Assembly: GCF_000373565.1 (NCBI RefSeq)
Contig: NZ_KB891810.1
Span: forward strand, 62,001-126,000
Origin: Streptomyces sp. HmicA12
GTDB taxonomy: Bacteria; Actinomycetota; Actinomycetes; Streptomycetales; Streptomycetaceae
Length of the DNA stretch: 64,000 bases
Direction of reading: 5' to 3'
The position numbers and the translations under genes are program-made. This document shows positions 8,459-16,696 of the stretch, in pieces. Position 1 is the first letter of the stretch; every line of letters starts with the position of its first letter. A model generated the notes under the pieces. That model did not search any database, was not told the origin of the DNA, and was given only the letters and a program-made list of their open reading frames with translations.

Positions 8459-9625
8459 TTACGTGGCGTCGTGGGCGCCGTCCGTCTTGTTGTGCACCCG
8501 CGCGACCCAGTCCGCCGGTTTGGCGATCTCCGCCTTCGTGGGGAGCGTGTTCGGGGACGTCCAGACCCGGTTGAAGCCGTCCATGCCGACCTGGTCGACG
8601 ACGGCCCGCACGAAGCGCTCGCCGTCGCGGTACTGACGCAGCTTGGCGTCGAGGCCGAGGAGTTTGCGCAGCGCCATGTCGAGCCGCGAGGCGCCCTTCT
8701 GCCTGCGCTGCTGGAACTTCTCGCGGATCTCCCCCACGGACGGCACGACGGCCGGGCCGACGCCGTCCATCACGTAGTCCGCGTGCCCTTCGAGCAGCGA
8801 CATGACGGCGGTGAGGCGGGCGAGGATCTCGCGCTGGGCGGGCGACTGGACCATCTCGACCAGCGACCGGCCGCCGTCGGCCGTCTCGCCGTCGTCGCCG
8901 CCCTCGCCCTCCGGGCGTCCGCCTGCAAGGGACTGCACGGCTTCCCTGATCCGCTCCAGGAACGTCGACGGGTCGACCTCGGTCTCGCCGAGGAACGACT
9001 GGATTTCGCCCTCCAGGTGGTCCCGCAGCCAGGGCACGGCCGTGAACTGGGTGCGGTGGGTCTCCTCGTGCAGGCAGACCCAGAGCCTGAAGTCGTGCGG
9101 GTCGACGTCGAGTTCGCGCTCCACGTGCACGATGTTCGGCGCGACGAGCAGCAGTCGCCCGCCGCCGTTCGCCGCGGCCGGGAGGTCGCTGGTGCCGGGG
9201 GCGAAGGTCTCGTACTGGCCGAGGACGCGGGAGGACAGGAACGACAGGAGCATGCCGAGTTCGACGCCGGTGACCTTGCCGCCGACCGCGCCGAGGACGG
9301 CGCCGCCCGCGCCGGGGCCGCGGCGCTCCTGCATCTTGTCGAGCAGCGGTTTGAGGATCTCGCGGAAGCCCGCGACGTTGGCCTTCACCCAGCCCGGGCG
9401 GTCCACCACGAGGACGGGGGTGTCCTGCATGTCGTCGGAGGCCATCCGCGTGTACGCGCGGACGTGCTCCTCGGAGGCCTTCGCGTGCCGGCGCAGCTCC
9501 GAGACGACGGCGCGTGCCTCGTCGCGGCTCACCTCCGGGCCGGGTCGTACGAGACGGGTCGCCGTCGCCACCGCGAGGTTCCAGTCGACCATTCCTGCCG
9601 AAGCCGCACCGCCGAAGCTCGTCAT
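8459..9625 (-). CDS. DUF2342 zinc-dependent metalloprotease-like protein
   Basis: A 388-residue protein of the DUF2342 family, sometimes labelled coenzyme F420 biosynthesis-associated. The zinc-binding motif HEETH is at residues 186-190, with a likely third ligand in a downstream LEGHADYVMD segment near 275. There is no signal peptide, so it should be cytosolic. It ends with TAA, rare in this window. Substrate and role are unknown; conservation next to tilS and dacB is typical of Streptomyces (recalled). The 229 bp to tilS hold no convincing gene. Confidence 0.85.
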   Translation of the reverse strand: MTSFGGAASAGMVDWNLAVATATRLVRPGPEVSRDEARAVVSELRRHAKASEEHVRAYTRMASDDMQDTPVLVVDRPGWVKANVAGFREILKPLLDKMQERRGPGAGGAVLGAVGGKVTGVELGMLLSFLSSRVLGQYETFAPGTSDLPAAANGGGRLLLVAPNIVHVERELDVDPHDFRLWVCLHEETHRTQFTAVPWLRDHLEGEIQSFLGETEVDPSTFLERIREAVQSLAGGRPEGEGGDDGETADGGRSLVEMVQSPAQREILARLTAVMSLLEGHADYVMDGVGPAVVPSVGEIREKFQQRRQKGASRLDMALRKLLGLDAKLRQYRDGERFVRAVVDQVGMDGFNRVWTSPNTLPTKAEIAKPADWVARVHNKTDGAHDAT

Positions 9626-9689
9626 GCGTCAACGGTACGTGACCCTTCGCGCACGCGGAGGGGGTTGAACCCTGACCCGCCCCTGACGT

Positions 9690-11171
9690 TCAGCGGCAGC
9701 CGCAGTTGGCGACGGAGGAGGCCAGCCGGTCGAGGCCGGCCTGGGCGGTCTGGGGTCCGGGGGCTCCCTCGGTCATGAACGCGAACACCAGGAGCCGCCC
9801 GTCGGCGTCGACGACCGTGCCTGCCAGGGTGTTCACGCCGGTGAGGGTGCCGGTCTTGGCGCGGACCAGGCCGGTGCCCGAGGCGTCGGCGTCACCCTCG
9901 TAGCGGTTCGCGAGGGTGCCGGTGAAGCCCGCGACGGGCAGGCCGGTGAGCAGGGAGCGCAGTTTCGGGCCCGCCGGGTCTGCGGCCTTCGCGAGCAGTG
10001 AGGTCAGCAGGTCGGCCGAGGCCTTGTCGGTCCGGTCCAGGCCGCTGCCGTCGGCGAAGTGGGCGTCGCCCAGCGGCAGTCCGAGCTTGCCCAGCTCCTT
10101 CTTGATGGCCTTGCCCGCGCCGTCGAAGTCGTGGCTCTCGTCGGCGGCGATGGCGGTCTGCCGGGCGAGGGCCTCGGCGATGTCGTTGTCGCTGTTGGTC
10201 AGCATGCGCTCGACCAGGGCGGAGAGCGGCGGGGACTCGACCTTCGCGACGTCCTGCGCCTGTCCGGACGCCTTGCTCGGTCCCGGGTCGCCCTTGGTCT
10301 TGATGCCGCGGTCCTTCAGGAGGTCCGCGAACTTCTGCGCGGCGGAGGCCGCCGGGTCGGCCGCGCGCGGCGTCGGCCCCTTGTTGGAGTCGTCGGTGCG
10401 GGCCTCGTCGGCCATCAGGGCGGTGACCTGGGCGAGGTTGTCGTTCACGCCGATGGGGTGCAGGGACGGTCCCGCGTACAGCGAGGTGTCGTACGAGAGG
10501 GTGACCTCGCCGATGCCGTCCGCCCGCAGGGACTTCGCGGTCTTGTCGGCGAGGGTGCGCAGGCTGGCCGCGCCGTAGGGGTTGTCCTTGTCCGGGCGGG
10601 CGGTGAGCGTCGGGTCGCCGCCACCGACCAGGATCAGCTCCCCCGAGTCACCGGAGCCCTTCTCCAGGACGGTGCGGGTGGCGATGCGGTGGTCGGGGCC
10701 CGCCGCCGACAGGGCCGCCACCGCCGTGGCCAGCTTCGTCGTGGAGGCGGGGGTCAGAGCGTCGCCCGCGGACTTTCCGTAGAGCCGCTTGCCGGTGGCG
10801 GCGTCGACGACCGCGGCCGTGCGGCGCGAGCCCAGCGAGGCGTCCCCGAGGAGCGGGTCCAGTACGTCGGCCAGGGCGCGCTTCGTCGGACCCGGCGCGG
10901 ACGCCCCGGGTGCGGCGAGGACCGCCGGGGCGCTGGGGGCCGCGGACGGCGCCCCCGCCTGCGTACGGCCGTGATCTGCGCCACCCCCGGCCTCCCGGGA
11001 AGCCGCCCGGTGCGCCTCGGCCTTACGCTGACCCGAGGAGTCCCAGGGGCCGGTCGCGACCGCCACGAGGGCCGCGAAGGCGACACCCACCGCCGTCGCG
11101 CCCACCGTGAACTGTTTTGTCTTGGTCTTCGCCACGCCCGTCACGAGCTGCGAAGCCTTCAGCTCCGGCAC
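9690..11171 (-). CDS. dacB: D-alanyl-D-alanine carboxypeptidase / endopeptidase (PBP4, peptidase S13)
   Basis: Low-molecular-weight penicillin-binding protein that trims peptidoglycan stem peptides outside the membrane. From the GTG at 11171, favoured by an upstream AAAGGGG, the protein has 493 residues: an N-terminal membrane anchor or signal segment at about 22-40, a Pro/Ala/Ser-rich linker to ~95, then the PBP domain. The active-site triad is intact: S143-x-x-K146, S327-D328-N329 and K439-T440-G441. The protein ends in a short Cys-containing tail (CGCR). It is divergent from ppa, with an 86-bp gap. Confidence 0.95.
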   Translation of the reverse strand: MPELKASQLVTGVAKTKTKQFTVGATAVGVAFAALVAVATGPWDSSGQRKAEAHRAASREAGGGADHGRTQAGAPSAAPSAPAVLAAPGASAPGPTKRALADVLDPLLGDASLGSRRTAAVVDAATGKRLYGKSAGDALTPASTTKLATAVAALSAAGPDHRIATRTVLEKGSGDSGELILVGGGDPTLTARPDKDNPYGAASLRTLADKTAKSLRADGIGEVTLSYDTSLYAGPSLHPIGVNDNLAQVTALMADEARTDDSNKGPTPRAADPAASAAQKFADLLKDRGIKTKGDPGPSKASGQAQDVAKVESPPLSALVERMLTNSDNDIAEALARQTAIAADESHDFDGAGKAIKKELGKLGLPLGDAHFADGSGLDRTDKASADLLTSLLAKAADPAGPKLRSLLTGLPVAGFTGTLANRYEGDADASGTGLVRAKTGTLTGVNTLAGTVVDADGRLLVFAFMTEGAPGPQTAQAGLDRLASSVANCGCR

Positions 11172-11257
11172 CGTGGACCAGCCCCTTTCGCGATCACACA
11201 CCTGCGTAGGGGACACTTAACCACCAGACGTTTGTGTTGATCATGGAGGAGCCACCG

Positions 11258-11749
11258 GTGGAGTTCGACGTCACGATCGAGATTCCGAAGGGATCGCGGA
11301 ACAAGTACGAGGTCGACCACGAGACCGGTCGCATCCGTCTCGACCGTCGTCTGTTCACCTCGACCGCCTACCCGACGGACTACGGCTTCGTCGAGAACAC
11401 CCTCGGCGAGGACGGCGACCCGCTGGACGCGCTGGTCATCCTGGACGAGCCGACCTTCCCGGGCTGCCTCATCAAGTGCCGCGCCATCGGCATGTTCCGC
11501 ATGACGGACGAGGCCGGCGGCGACGACAAGCTGCTGTGCGTCCCGGCGACGGACCCGCGCATGGAGCACCTGCGCGACATCCACCACGTCTCCGAGTTCG
11601 ACCGCCTGGAGATCCAGCACTTCTTCGAGGTCTACAAGGACCTGGAGCCCGGCAAGTCCGTCGAGGGCGCCGACTGGGTCGGCCGGGTCGAGGCCGAGGC
11701 CGAGATCGAGCGTTCCTACAAGCGCGCGCAGGACAACGGCGGCCACTGA
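11258..11749 (+). CDS. ppa: Inorganic pyrophosphatase (family I)
   Basis: Soluble cytosolic enzyme that hydrolyses pyrophosphate to phosphate and pulls biosynthetic reactions forward. The 163-residue reading starts at a GTG with GGAGGAG (11246-11252) six bases upstream, which matches family length; an in-frame ATG further upstream would add residues not found in the family. The signature DGDPLD is at 52-57, and active-site Lys/Arg/Tyr residues (KYEVD, YGFVENT) are in place. The window also encodes the membrane pyrophosphatase hppA at 60.6-63.0 kb, so both kinds of PPi hydrolysis are present. Confidence 0.97.
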   Translation: MEFDVTIEIPKGSRNKYEVDHETGRIRLDRRLFTSTAYPTDYGFVENTLGEDGDPLDALVILDEPTFPGCLIKCRAIGMFRMTDEAGGDDKLLCVPATDPRMEHLRDIHHVSEFDRLEIQHFFEVYKDLEPGKSVEGADWVGRVEAEAEIERSYKRAQDNGGH

Positions 11750-11766
11750 GCGGCCGAAGACCTGGT

Positions 11767-11804
11767 GAACGGGCCGCTCGACCTCCGGGTCGGGCGGCCC
11801 GTTC
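11767..11804 (+). terminator. Hairpin terminator after ppa
   Basis: An 11-bp perfect stem (GAACGGGCCGC at 11767-11777 with 11794-11804) encloses a further CGAC/GTCG pairing. It begins about 18 bp after the ppa stop. There is no T-run, as is common in high-GC actinomycetes. Confidence 0.7.
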
Positions 11805-11880
11805 GCGTATTCGTGCGCATACTGAGGCGTACGGGAGGTAGACGGGTACACAGTCGTGCGAAGGGCGAGGAACCACAGAG

Positions 11881-13554
11881 GTGACGGAGCGGGAGACCGA
11901 GGCCGCCGAGGACCGCAAACCGCAGTCCGACGAGGCGCGCAGTGCGTTCACACAGCCCATCGGGGTCGTGTCGGCGCCGCCGGTGGTGGAGGAGGATTCG
12001 TCGACCACCTCCGAGTTCTCCCTCCCCCAGGGGTTCAACGCACGGGCGCCCGAGCCCTCCGATTCCGAGGGGTCGGCGTTCACGCCCCCGAAGACCTACA
12101 GCGTCAAGCAGTCGCCGCCCGCCTTCACGCCGCCGCACGGCATCCCCGTGGTCAAGCTGGCCAAGGAGACGCCGTGGCAGGACCGGATGCGCACGATGCT
12201 GCGGATGCCGGTCGCCGAGCGGCCCGCGCCGGAGAAGGTGCAGAAGGAGGACGAGGCCGGGCCCGCCGTGCCGCGCGTGCTCGACCTGACGCTGCGTATC
12301 GGGGAGCTGCTGCTCGCCGGTGGTGAGGGCGCCGAGGACGTGGAGGCGGCGATGTTCGCCGTGTGCCGGTCCTACGGGCTCGACCGGTGCGAGCCGACGG
12401 TGACGTTCACGCTGCTGTCGATCAGCTACCAGCCGTCGCTCGTGGACGACCCGGTGACCGCGTCGCGCACCGTGCGGCGCCGGGGCACGGACTACACGCG
12501 GCTCGCGGCCGTGTACCGCCTCGTCGACGACATCAGCGACGAGGACGACGAGGCCGCCGCCGTCACCCTGGAGGAGTCCTACCGGCGGCTCGCCGAGATC
12601 CGCCGTAACCGGCACCCGTACCCCGGGTGGGCACTCACGGCGGCGGGCGGGCTCCTGGCGGGCTCCGCCTCGATCCTCGTCGGCGGCAACGCGATCGTGT
12701 TCGTCGCCGCCGCGATCGGCGCGATGCTGGGCGACCGGCTGGCGTGGCTGTGCGCGGGGCGCGGGCTGCCGGAGTTCTACCAGTTCACGGTGGCCGCGAT
12801 GCCGCCCGCCGCGATCGGCATTCTCCTCACGCTGCTGCACGCCGACGTGCGGGCCTCCGCGGTGATCACCGGTGGACTGTTCGCGCTGCTGCCGGGGCGG
12901 GCCCTGGTGGCGGGCGTGCAGGACGGTCTGACCGGCTTCTACATCACGGCCTCGGCGCGGCTCCTCGAAGTCATGTACTTCTTCGTCGGGATCGTCATCG
13001 GCGTCCTGATCATGCTGTACGTCGGCGTCCAGCTGCAGGCGCGGCTCAACCCCGAGGGGAGCCTGCAGGTCGTCGGGCAGCCCCAGCGGCTGTGGCAGAT
13101 CGCCGCGTCGATGGCCCTGTCCCTGGCCTTCGCCGTCCTGCTCCAGCAGGAACGCTCCAGCGTGCTCATGGTGACCCTGAACGGCGGCGTCGCCTGGGTG
13201 GTGTACGGGGCGATGCACTACGCGGGCGGGATCTCGCCGGTGGCGTCCACCGCGGCCGCCGCCGGGCTCGTCGGCCTGTTCGGGCAGCTGTTCTCGCGCT
13301 ACCGGTTCGCGTCCGCGCTGCCGTACGTGACCGCCGCGATCGGGCCGTTGCTGCCCGGTTCCGCGACGTACTTCGGACTGCTCGACATCGCGCAGAACGA
13401 CATCGACGGCGGCCTGGTGTCGCTGTCCAAGGCCGCCGCGCTCGCCATGGCCATCGCGATCGGGGTGAACCTGGGTGGGGAGATCTCCCGGCTGTTCATC
13501 CGCTCGCCCGGGGCGGAGGGGCGCCGGGCGGCGAAGCGGACCCGGGGGTTCTAG
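11881..13554 (+). CDS. Threonine/serine exporter (ThrE) family membrane protein
   Basis: A 557-residue protein starting at a GTG. Residues 1-130 are polar, Pro-rich and probably disordered. The ThrE N-domain begins near 135 with RVLDLTLRIGELLLAGGEG and continues through a soluble region to ~245. About ten membrane segments follow, including the GLFALLPGRALVAGVQDGL region near 338 and a second ThrE_2-like half. Family members such as Corynebacterium ThrE export threonine and serine by proton-motive force; substrate here is unproven. It stands alone between the ppa terminator and a convergent dedA. Confidence 0.88.
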   Translation: MTERETEAAEDRKPQSDEARSAFTQPIGVVSAPPVVEEDSSTTSEFSLPQGFNARAPEPSDSEGSAFTPPKTYSVKQSPPAFTPPHGIPVVKLAKETPWQDRMRTMLRMPVAERPAPEKVQKEDEAGPAVPRVLDLTLRIGELLLAGGEGAEDVEAAMFAVCRSYGLDRCEPTVTFTLLSISYQPSLVDDPVTASRTVRRRGTDYTRLAAVYRLVDDISDEDDEAAAVTLEESYRRLAEIRRNRHPYPGWALTAAGGLLAGSASILVGGNAIVFVAAAIGAMLGDRLAWLCAGRGLPEFYQFTVAAMPPAAIGILLTLLHADVRASAVITGGLFALLPGRALVAGVQDGLTGFYITASARLLEVMYFFVGIVIGVLIMLYVGVQLQARLNPEGSLQVVGQPQRLWQIAASMALSLAFAVLLQQERSSVLMVTLNGGVAWVVYGAMHYAGGISPVASTAAAAGLVGLFGQLFSRYRFASALPYVTAAIGPLLPGSATYFGLLDIAQNDIDGGLVSLSKAAALAMAIAIGVNLGGEISRLFIRSPGAEGRRAAKRTRGF

Positions 13555-13632
13555 CGCGGGGCGCGTCCCGCGGAGTGCCGTCTGCCCGATGCCGACCCGC
13601 AGTCGGCAATGCGCCCGAAGACCTCCGGCGGA

Positions 13633-14325
13633 CTACCGCTTCGCGTGCCGCCCCCGCTGCTGCTGGGCGCCGGGCTGGCCCGGGACCTCGCTCGTCGGGG
13701 CCTTCTTGGCCTTGCTGCGGGCCCGCAGGAACTCGATCGCGATCGGCACCACCGAGACGAGCACGATCAGGATCAGGATCGCCTCGATGTTCTTGTGCAC
13801 GAAGTCGATCTTGCCGAGCCAGGAGCCGAGCAGCGTCACGCCCGCGCCCCACAGCACGCCACCGATGACGTTGAACGTGATGAACGAGCGGTACCGCATC
13901 CCCGAGACGCCCGCGATGATCGGCGTGAACGTGCGGACGATCGGCACGAAGCGGGCCAGGACCAGGGACTTGGGGCCGTACTTCTCGAAGAACTCGTGCG
14001 CCTTCGTCACGTTCTCCTGCTTGAAGATCTTGGAGTCCGGGCGCCTGAACAGCGAAGGACCGACCTTCTTGCCGAAGACGTAGCCCGCCTGGTCACCGAG
14101 GATCGCCGCGAGGCAGATCAGGGCGATCGCCGCCCACAGCGGGAAGTCCAGCTGGTTCGTGGTGATCAGCAGGCCGCAGGTGAACAGCAGCGAGTCGCCC
14201 GGCAGGAAGAAGCCGATCAGCAGACCCGACTCCGCGAACACGATCAGGAGCAGACCCCAGATGCCGAACGTGTTGAGCAGGTAGTCCGGGTCGAGCCAGC
14301 TTGGTCCGAGAGCAAGGGTCGTCAC
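13633..14325 (-). CDS. DedA (VTT/SNARE-associated) family membrane protein
   Basis: A 230-residue membrane protein from a GTG start. Core landmarks are FAESGLLIGFFLPGDSLLF near 31-49, GDQAGYVFGKKVG near 77-89 and a FVPIVRTFTPIIAGVSGM re-entrant region near 126-143, followed by membrane segments at about 146-166 and 180-198 and a basic tail. DedA proteins are proton-coupled transporters or scramblases of lipid carriers such as undecaprenyl phosphate or phosphatidylethanolamine; the substrate here is not deducible. Confidence 0.92.
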   Translation of the reverse strand: MTTLALGPSWLDPDYLLNTFGIWGLLLIVFAESGLLIGFFLPGDSLLFTCGLLITTNQLDFPLWAAIALICLAAILGDQAGYVFGKKVGPSLFRRPDSKIFKQENVTKAHEFFEKYGPKSLVLARFVPIVRTFTPIIAGVSGMRYRSFITFNVIGGVLWGAGVTLLGSWLGKIDFVHKNIEAILILIVLVSVVPIAIEFLRARSKAKKAPTSEVPGQPGAQQQRGRHAKR

Positions 14326-14487
14326 GGGTCCGGGCTCCTGAGGGGGCTAGAGAAGGCTTGGGCAATGGCGATGCAAAGTTATCAACGCCGGGTAACCATG
14401 CCAGGTTCCAGTAGCCCTCTCAGGATGCACTGTCCGGCAGCTGTGGCAAACCTGTCCCTTTCGAGCCGTCTTGCGGCGACGTCCGCT

Positions 14488-15255
14488 TCAGGACCGCCGC
14501 ACCGCGTTGGCGTGGATCGCGTCACGCAGGTGCTCGGCGACGCCCTCGCCCATCGCGTCGTAGAACGCCTTGAACCGCTCGTCGGCCACGTACATGTCGC
14601 CGAAGCAGACGTGCATCTCGTACGAGACGTCGAAGTACCAGCGTGAGATGTGCTGCCGGTGTTCCTCGGCCAGGTCCATGGCGCGCTCACCCTCGGCGTC
14701 CTCGCCGGCCGCGACCAGGGCGGCGTAGCGCACGCCCCAGTCCTCGGTCTCGGTGCTGATGCGGGCCCAGTCGTCCTTGGTGTACGTGGCGGCGCGGCGC
14801 TGCGACTCGGCGTACGCCTCGGTGCCGCCCCAGCGCTCCTCGGCCTCCTGCTGGTACTGCTCGGGGTCCTTGTCCCCGAAGACCTCGAAGCGCTCCTCGG
14901 GGGTGAGCTGGATTCCCATCTTCTGTGCCTCCATGGCGTGTTCGACGGCCTCGGCCATCTTCTGGAGCTTCTCGATACGGGCGACGAGCACGTCGTGCTG
15001 CCGCTTCAGATGGACGCGGGGGTCCGTCGACGGGTCGTCCAGCAGGGTGTGGACCTCGTCCAGCGGGAAGCCGAGTTCCCGGTAGAAGAGGATCTGCTGG
15101 AGCCGGTCCAGGTCCTGCTCGCTGTAGCGGCGGTGGCCCGCGTGGTTGCGTTCGCTCGGGACCAGCAGGCCGATCTCGTCGTAGTGGTGCAGGGTGCGCA
15201 CCGTGGTCCCGGCGAACCCGGCGACCTGGCCCACCGAGTAGTTCGTGGCGCTCAT
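14488..15255 (-). CDS. tipA: TipA-like MerR family thiopeptide-sensing regulator
   Basis: A 255-residue homologue of Streptomyces TipAL. Residues 5-75 form the MerR HTH and wing (SVGQVAGFAGTTVRTLHHYDEIGLL), 76-110 the dimerisation coiled coil, and 113-255 the TipAS drug-binding domain. Cys217 in YEMHVC aligns with the cysteine known to form the covalent adduct with thiostrepton. A strong internal ribosome site at 14928-14932 precedes ATG 14919, allowing a separate TipAS-like short form. By family knowledge it activates its own promoter and others when bound to cyclic thiopeptides. An ATG seven codons upstream is less likely. Confidence 0.93.
   Translation of the reverse strand: MSATNYSVGQVAGFAGTTVRTLHHYDEIGLLVPSERNHAGHRRYSEQDLDRLQQILFYRELGFPLDEVHTLLDDPSTDPRVHLKRQHDVLVARIEKLQKMAEAVEHAMEAQKMGIQLTPEERFEVFGDKDPEQYQQEAEERWGGTEAYAESQRRAATYTKDDWARISTETEDWGVRYAALVAAGEDAEGERAMDLAEEHRQHISRWYFDVSYEMHVCFGDMYVADERFKAFYDAMGEGVAEHLRDAIHANAVRRS
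14917..14932 (-). promoter_or_regulatory. Internal ribosome binding site and start for the TipAS-like short form
   Basis: GGAGG (14932-14928) lies eight bases before the in-frame ATG at 14919-14917 (codon 113 of TipAL). This is exactly where the known internal start of S. lividans tipA lies. A 143-residue drug-binding domain without the DNA-binding region would result. Confidence 0.75.
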
Positions 15256-15340
15256 GGGTTCAGCTTGCGTCCTCACGCGACGTGAGGTGCAAGTCCGTGC
15301 CGCTCGACATTTTCCGGGTGTTATACGCCGAATGTCCGCT

Positions 15341-15346
15341 TAGGGT
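15341..15346 (+). promoter_or_regulatory. Candidate -10 box (TAGGGT) giving a leaderless transcript for the ClC-gad pair
   Basis: TAGGGT matches the Streptomyces -10 consensus and is followed by six bases and then the GTG start of the ClC gene. No ribosome binding site precedes that GTG, so a leaderless mRNA is likely. The -35 region is not convincing. Confidence 0.4.
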
Positions 15347-15352
15347 GGCGCC

Positions 15353-16654
15353 GTGACCATCGAAGCCCCTGCCGCGTCCCCGTCACCTCCGCCGCCCCCC
15401 GCGTCCCCGGCCCGCGCCCTGCTCCCGCTCGTCCTGCCCGCCCTCGTCACGGGCGTCGCCTGCAGCGTGCTGTTCCTCGCGCTGGACTGGGTCGCCGAGC
15501 GGCTGCAGGACGTGCTGTGGGAGGACCTGCCGGACGCGCTCGGTGTCGGCGGGTACTCGTCCCTGTGGATGATCGTGGTCCTCACGGTCACCGGCGTCGC
15601 CGTGGGGCTCGTCGTGTGGAAGGTGCCGGGACACGCGGGCCCCGACCCGGCCACGATGGGCCTGGGCGGTGAGGCGCCGCTGCCGGTGTACGTGCTGCCG
15701 GGGCTCGCCCTGGCCTGTGCGCTGATGCTGGCGGGCGGGCCGAGCCTCGGCCCGGAGAACCCGATCATCGCCATCAATGTCGGCCTCGCGTTCTGGCTGG
15801 GCAAGAAGCTGCTGCCCGCCACGCCCGCCATGCTGTGGGTCTCGCTCGCCAGCGCGGCGACCATCGGTGCCCTGTTCGGCACCCCGATCGCCGCGGCGCT
15901 GCTGATCTCCGAGCAGCTTGCGGGCCGGCCGCTGCCGATGAAGGGCTCCCTGTGGGACAACCTCTTCGGGCCGCTGCTCGCCGCGGGCGCGGGCGCGATG
16001 ACGACCGCGCTGATCGCCTCCCCCACCTTCGACCTGGGCCTGCCGCCGTTCGGGAACCCCGGCTGGAGCGATCTGCTGGCGGCGATCGTGGTCGCCTGCG
16101 CGGCCGCGGTCCTCGGCATGCTCGCCGTGTACGCGTTCCCGTACGTCCACCGCGCCTTCGGGGCACTGCGCCACCCGATGCTGATGCTGCCGCTGGGCGG
16201 TCTCGTGCTCGGTCTGCTCGGTGCGCTCGGCGGACACCTCACCCTCTTCAAGGGACTGCACGAGGTGGGTGAGCTGGCCGCCGACCCGGACGGCTGGTCG
16301 GCCGGGGAGTTCGCCCTGATGGCGGTCGTGAAGCTGGCGGCGCTGCTCGTCGCCGCGTCCTGCGGGTTCCGGGGCGGGCGGATCTTCCCCGCGGTGTTCG
16401 TCGGCGCCGCGTTCGGGCTGTGCGCGTACGCGCTGGTCCCGGGCGTGGATCCGGCGGTCGGCATCGCCTCCGGCGTCCTCGGCGTGCTGCTCGCCGTCAC
16501 CCGGCAGGGCTGGGTCAGCCTGTTCACCGCCGCCGTGCTCGTCGCCTCGCCCGCCATCATCGCGCTGATGTGCATCGCATCTCTGCCCGCTTGGCTCCTG
16601 GTGACCGGGCGCCCGCAGATGCAACTGTCGGAGGACGGCTCCGCCATCCGCTGA
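15353..16654 (+). CDS. ClC-type chloride channel / ion channel family protein
   Basis: A 433-residue membrane protein with about ten hydrophobic segments and a Pro/Ala-rich N-terminus. Two ClC core signatures can be seen: GGPSLGPENP near 126-135 (the GREGP-like loop) and GFRGGRIFPAVFVGAAFG near 341-358. The first GSGIP-type signature is not obvious and the gating Glu is in the altered GPENP form, so channel versus Cl-/H+ antiporter is unresolved. It lies 42 bp before glutamate decarboxylase on the same strand. In E. coli, ClC antiporters provide the electrical shunt for glutamate-dependent acid resistance, and that pairing is suggested here. Confidence 0.85.
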   Translation: MTIEAPAASPSPPPPPASPARALLPLVLPALVTGVACSVLFLALDWVAERLQDVLWEDLPDALGVGGYSSLWMIVVLTVTGVAVGLVVWKVPGHAGPDPATMGLGGEAPLPVYVLPGLALACALMLAGGPSLGPENPIIAINVGLAFWLGKKLLPATPAMLWVSLASAATIGALFGTPIAAALLISEQLAGRPLPMKGSLWDNLFGPLLAAGAGAMTTALIASPTFDLGLPPFGNPGWSDLLAAIVVACAAAVLGMLAVYAFPYVHRAFGALRHPMLMLPLGGLVLGLLGALGGHLTLFKGLHEVGELAADPDGWSAGEFALMAVVKLAALLVAASCGFRGGRIFPAVFVGAAFGLCAYALVPGVDPAVGIASGVLGVLLAVTRQGWVSLFTAAVLVASPAIIALMCIASLPAWLLVTGRPQMQLSEDGSAIR

Positions 16655-16696
16655 GCCGCCGGCTCAACCACCACTCCCCGCGAAGGAGTCACGGAC

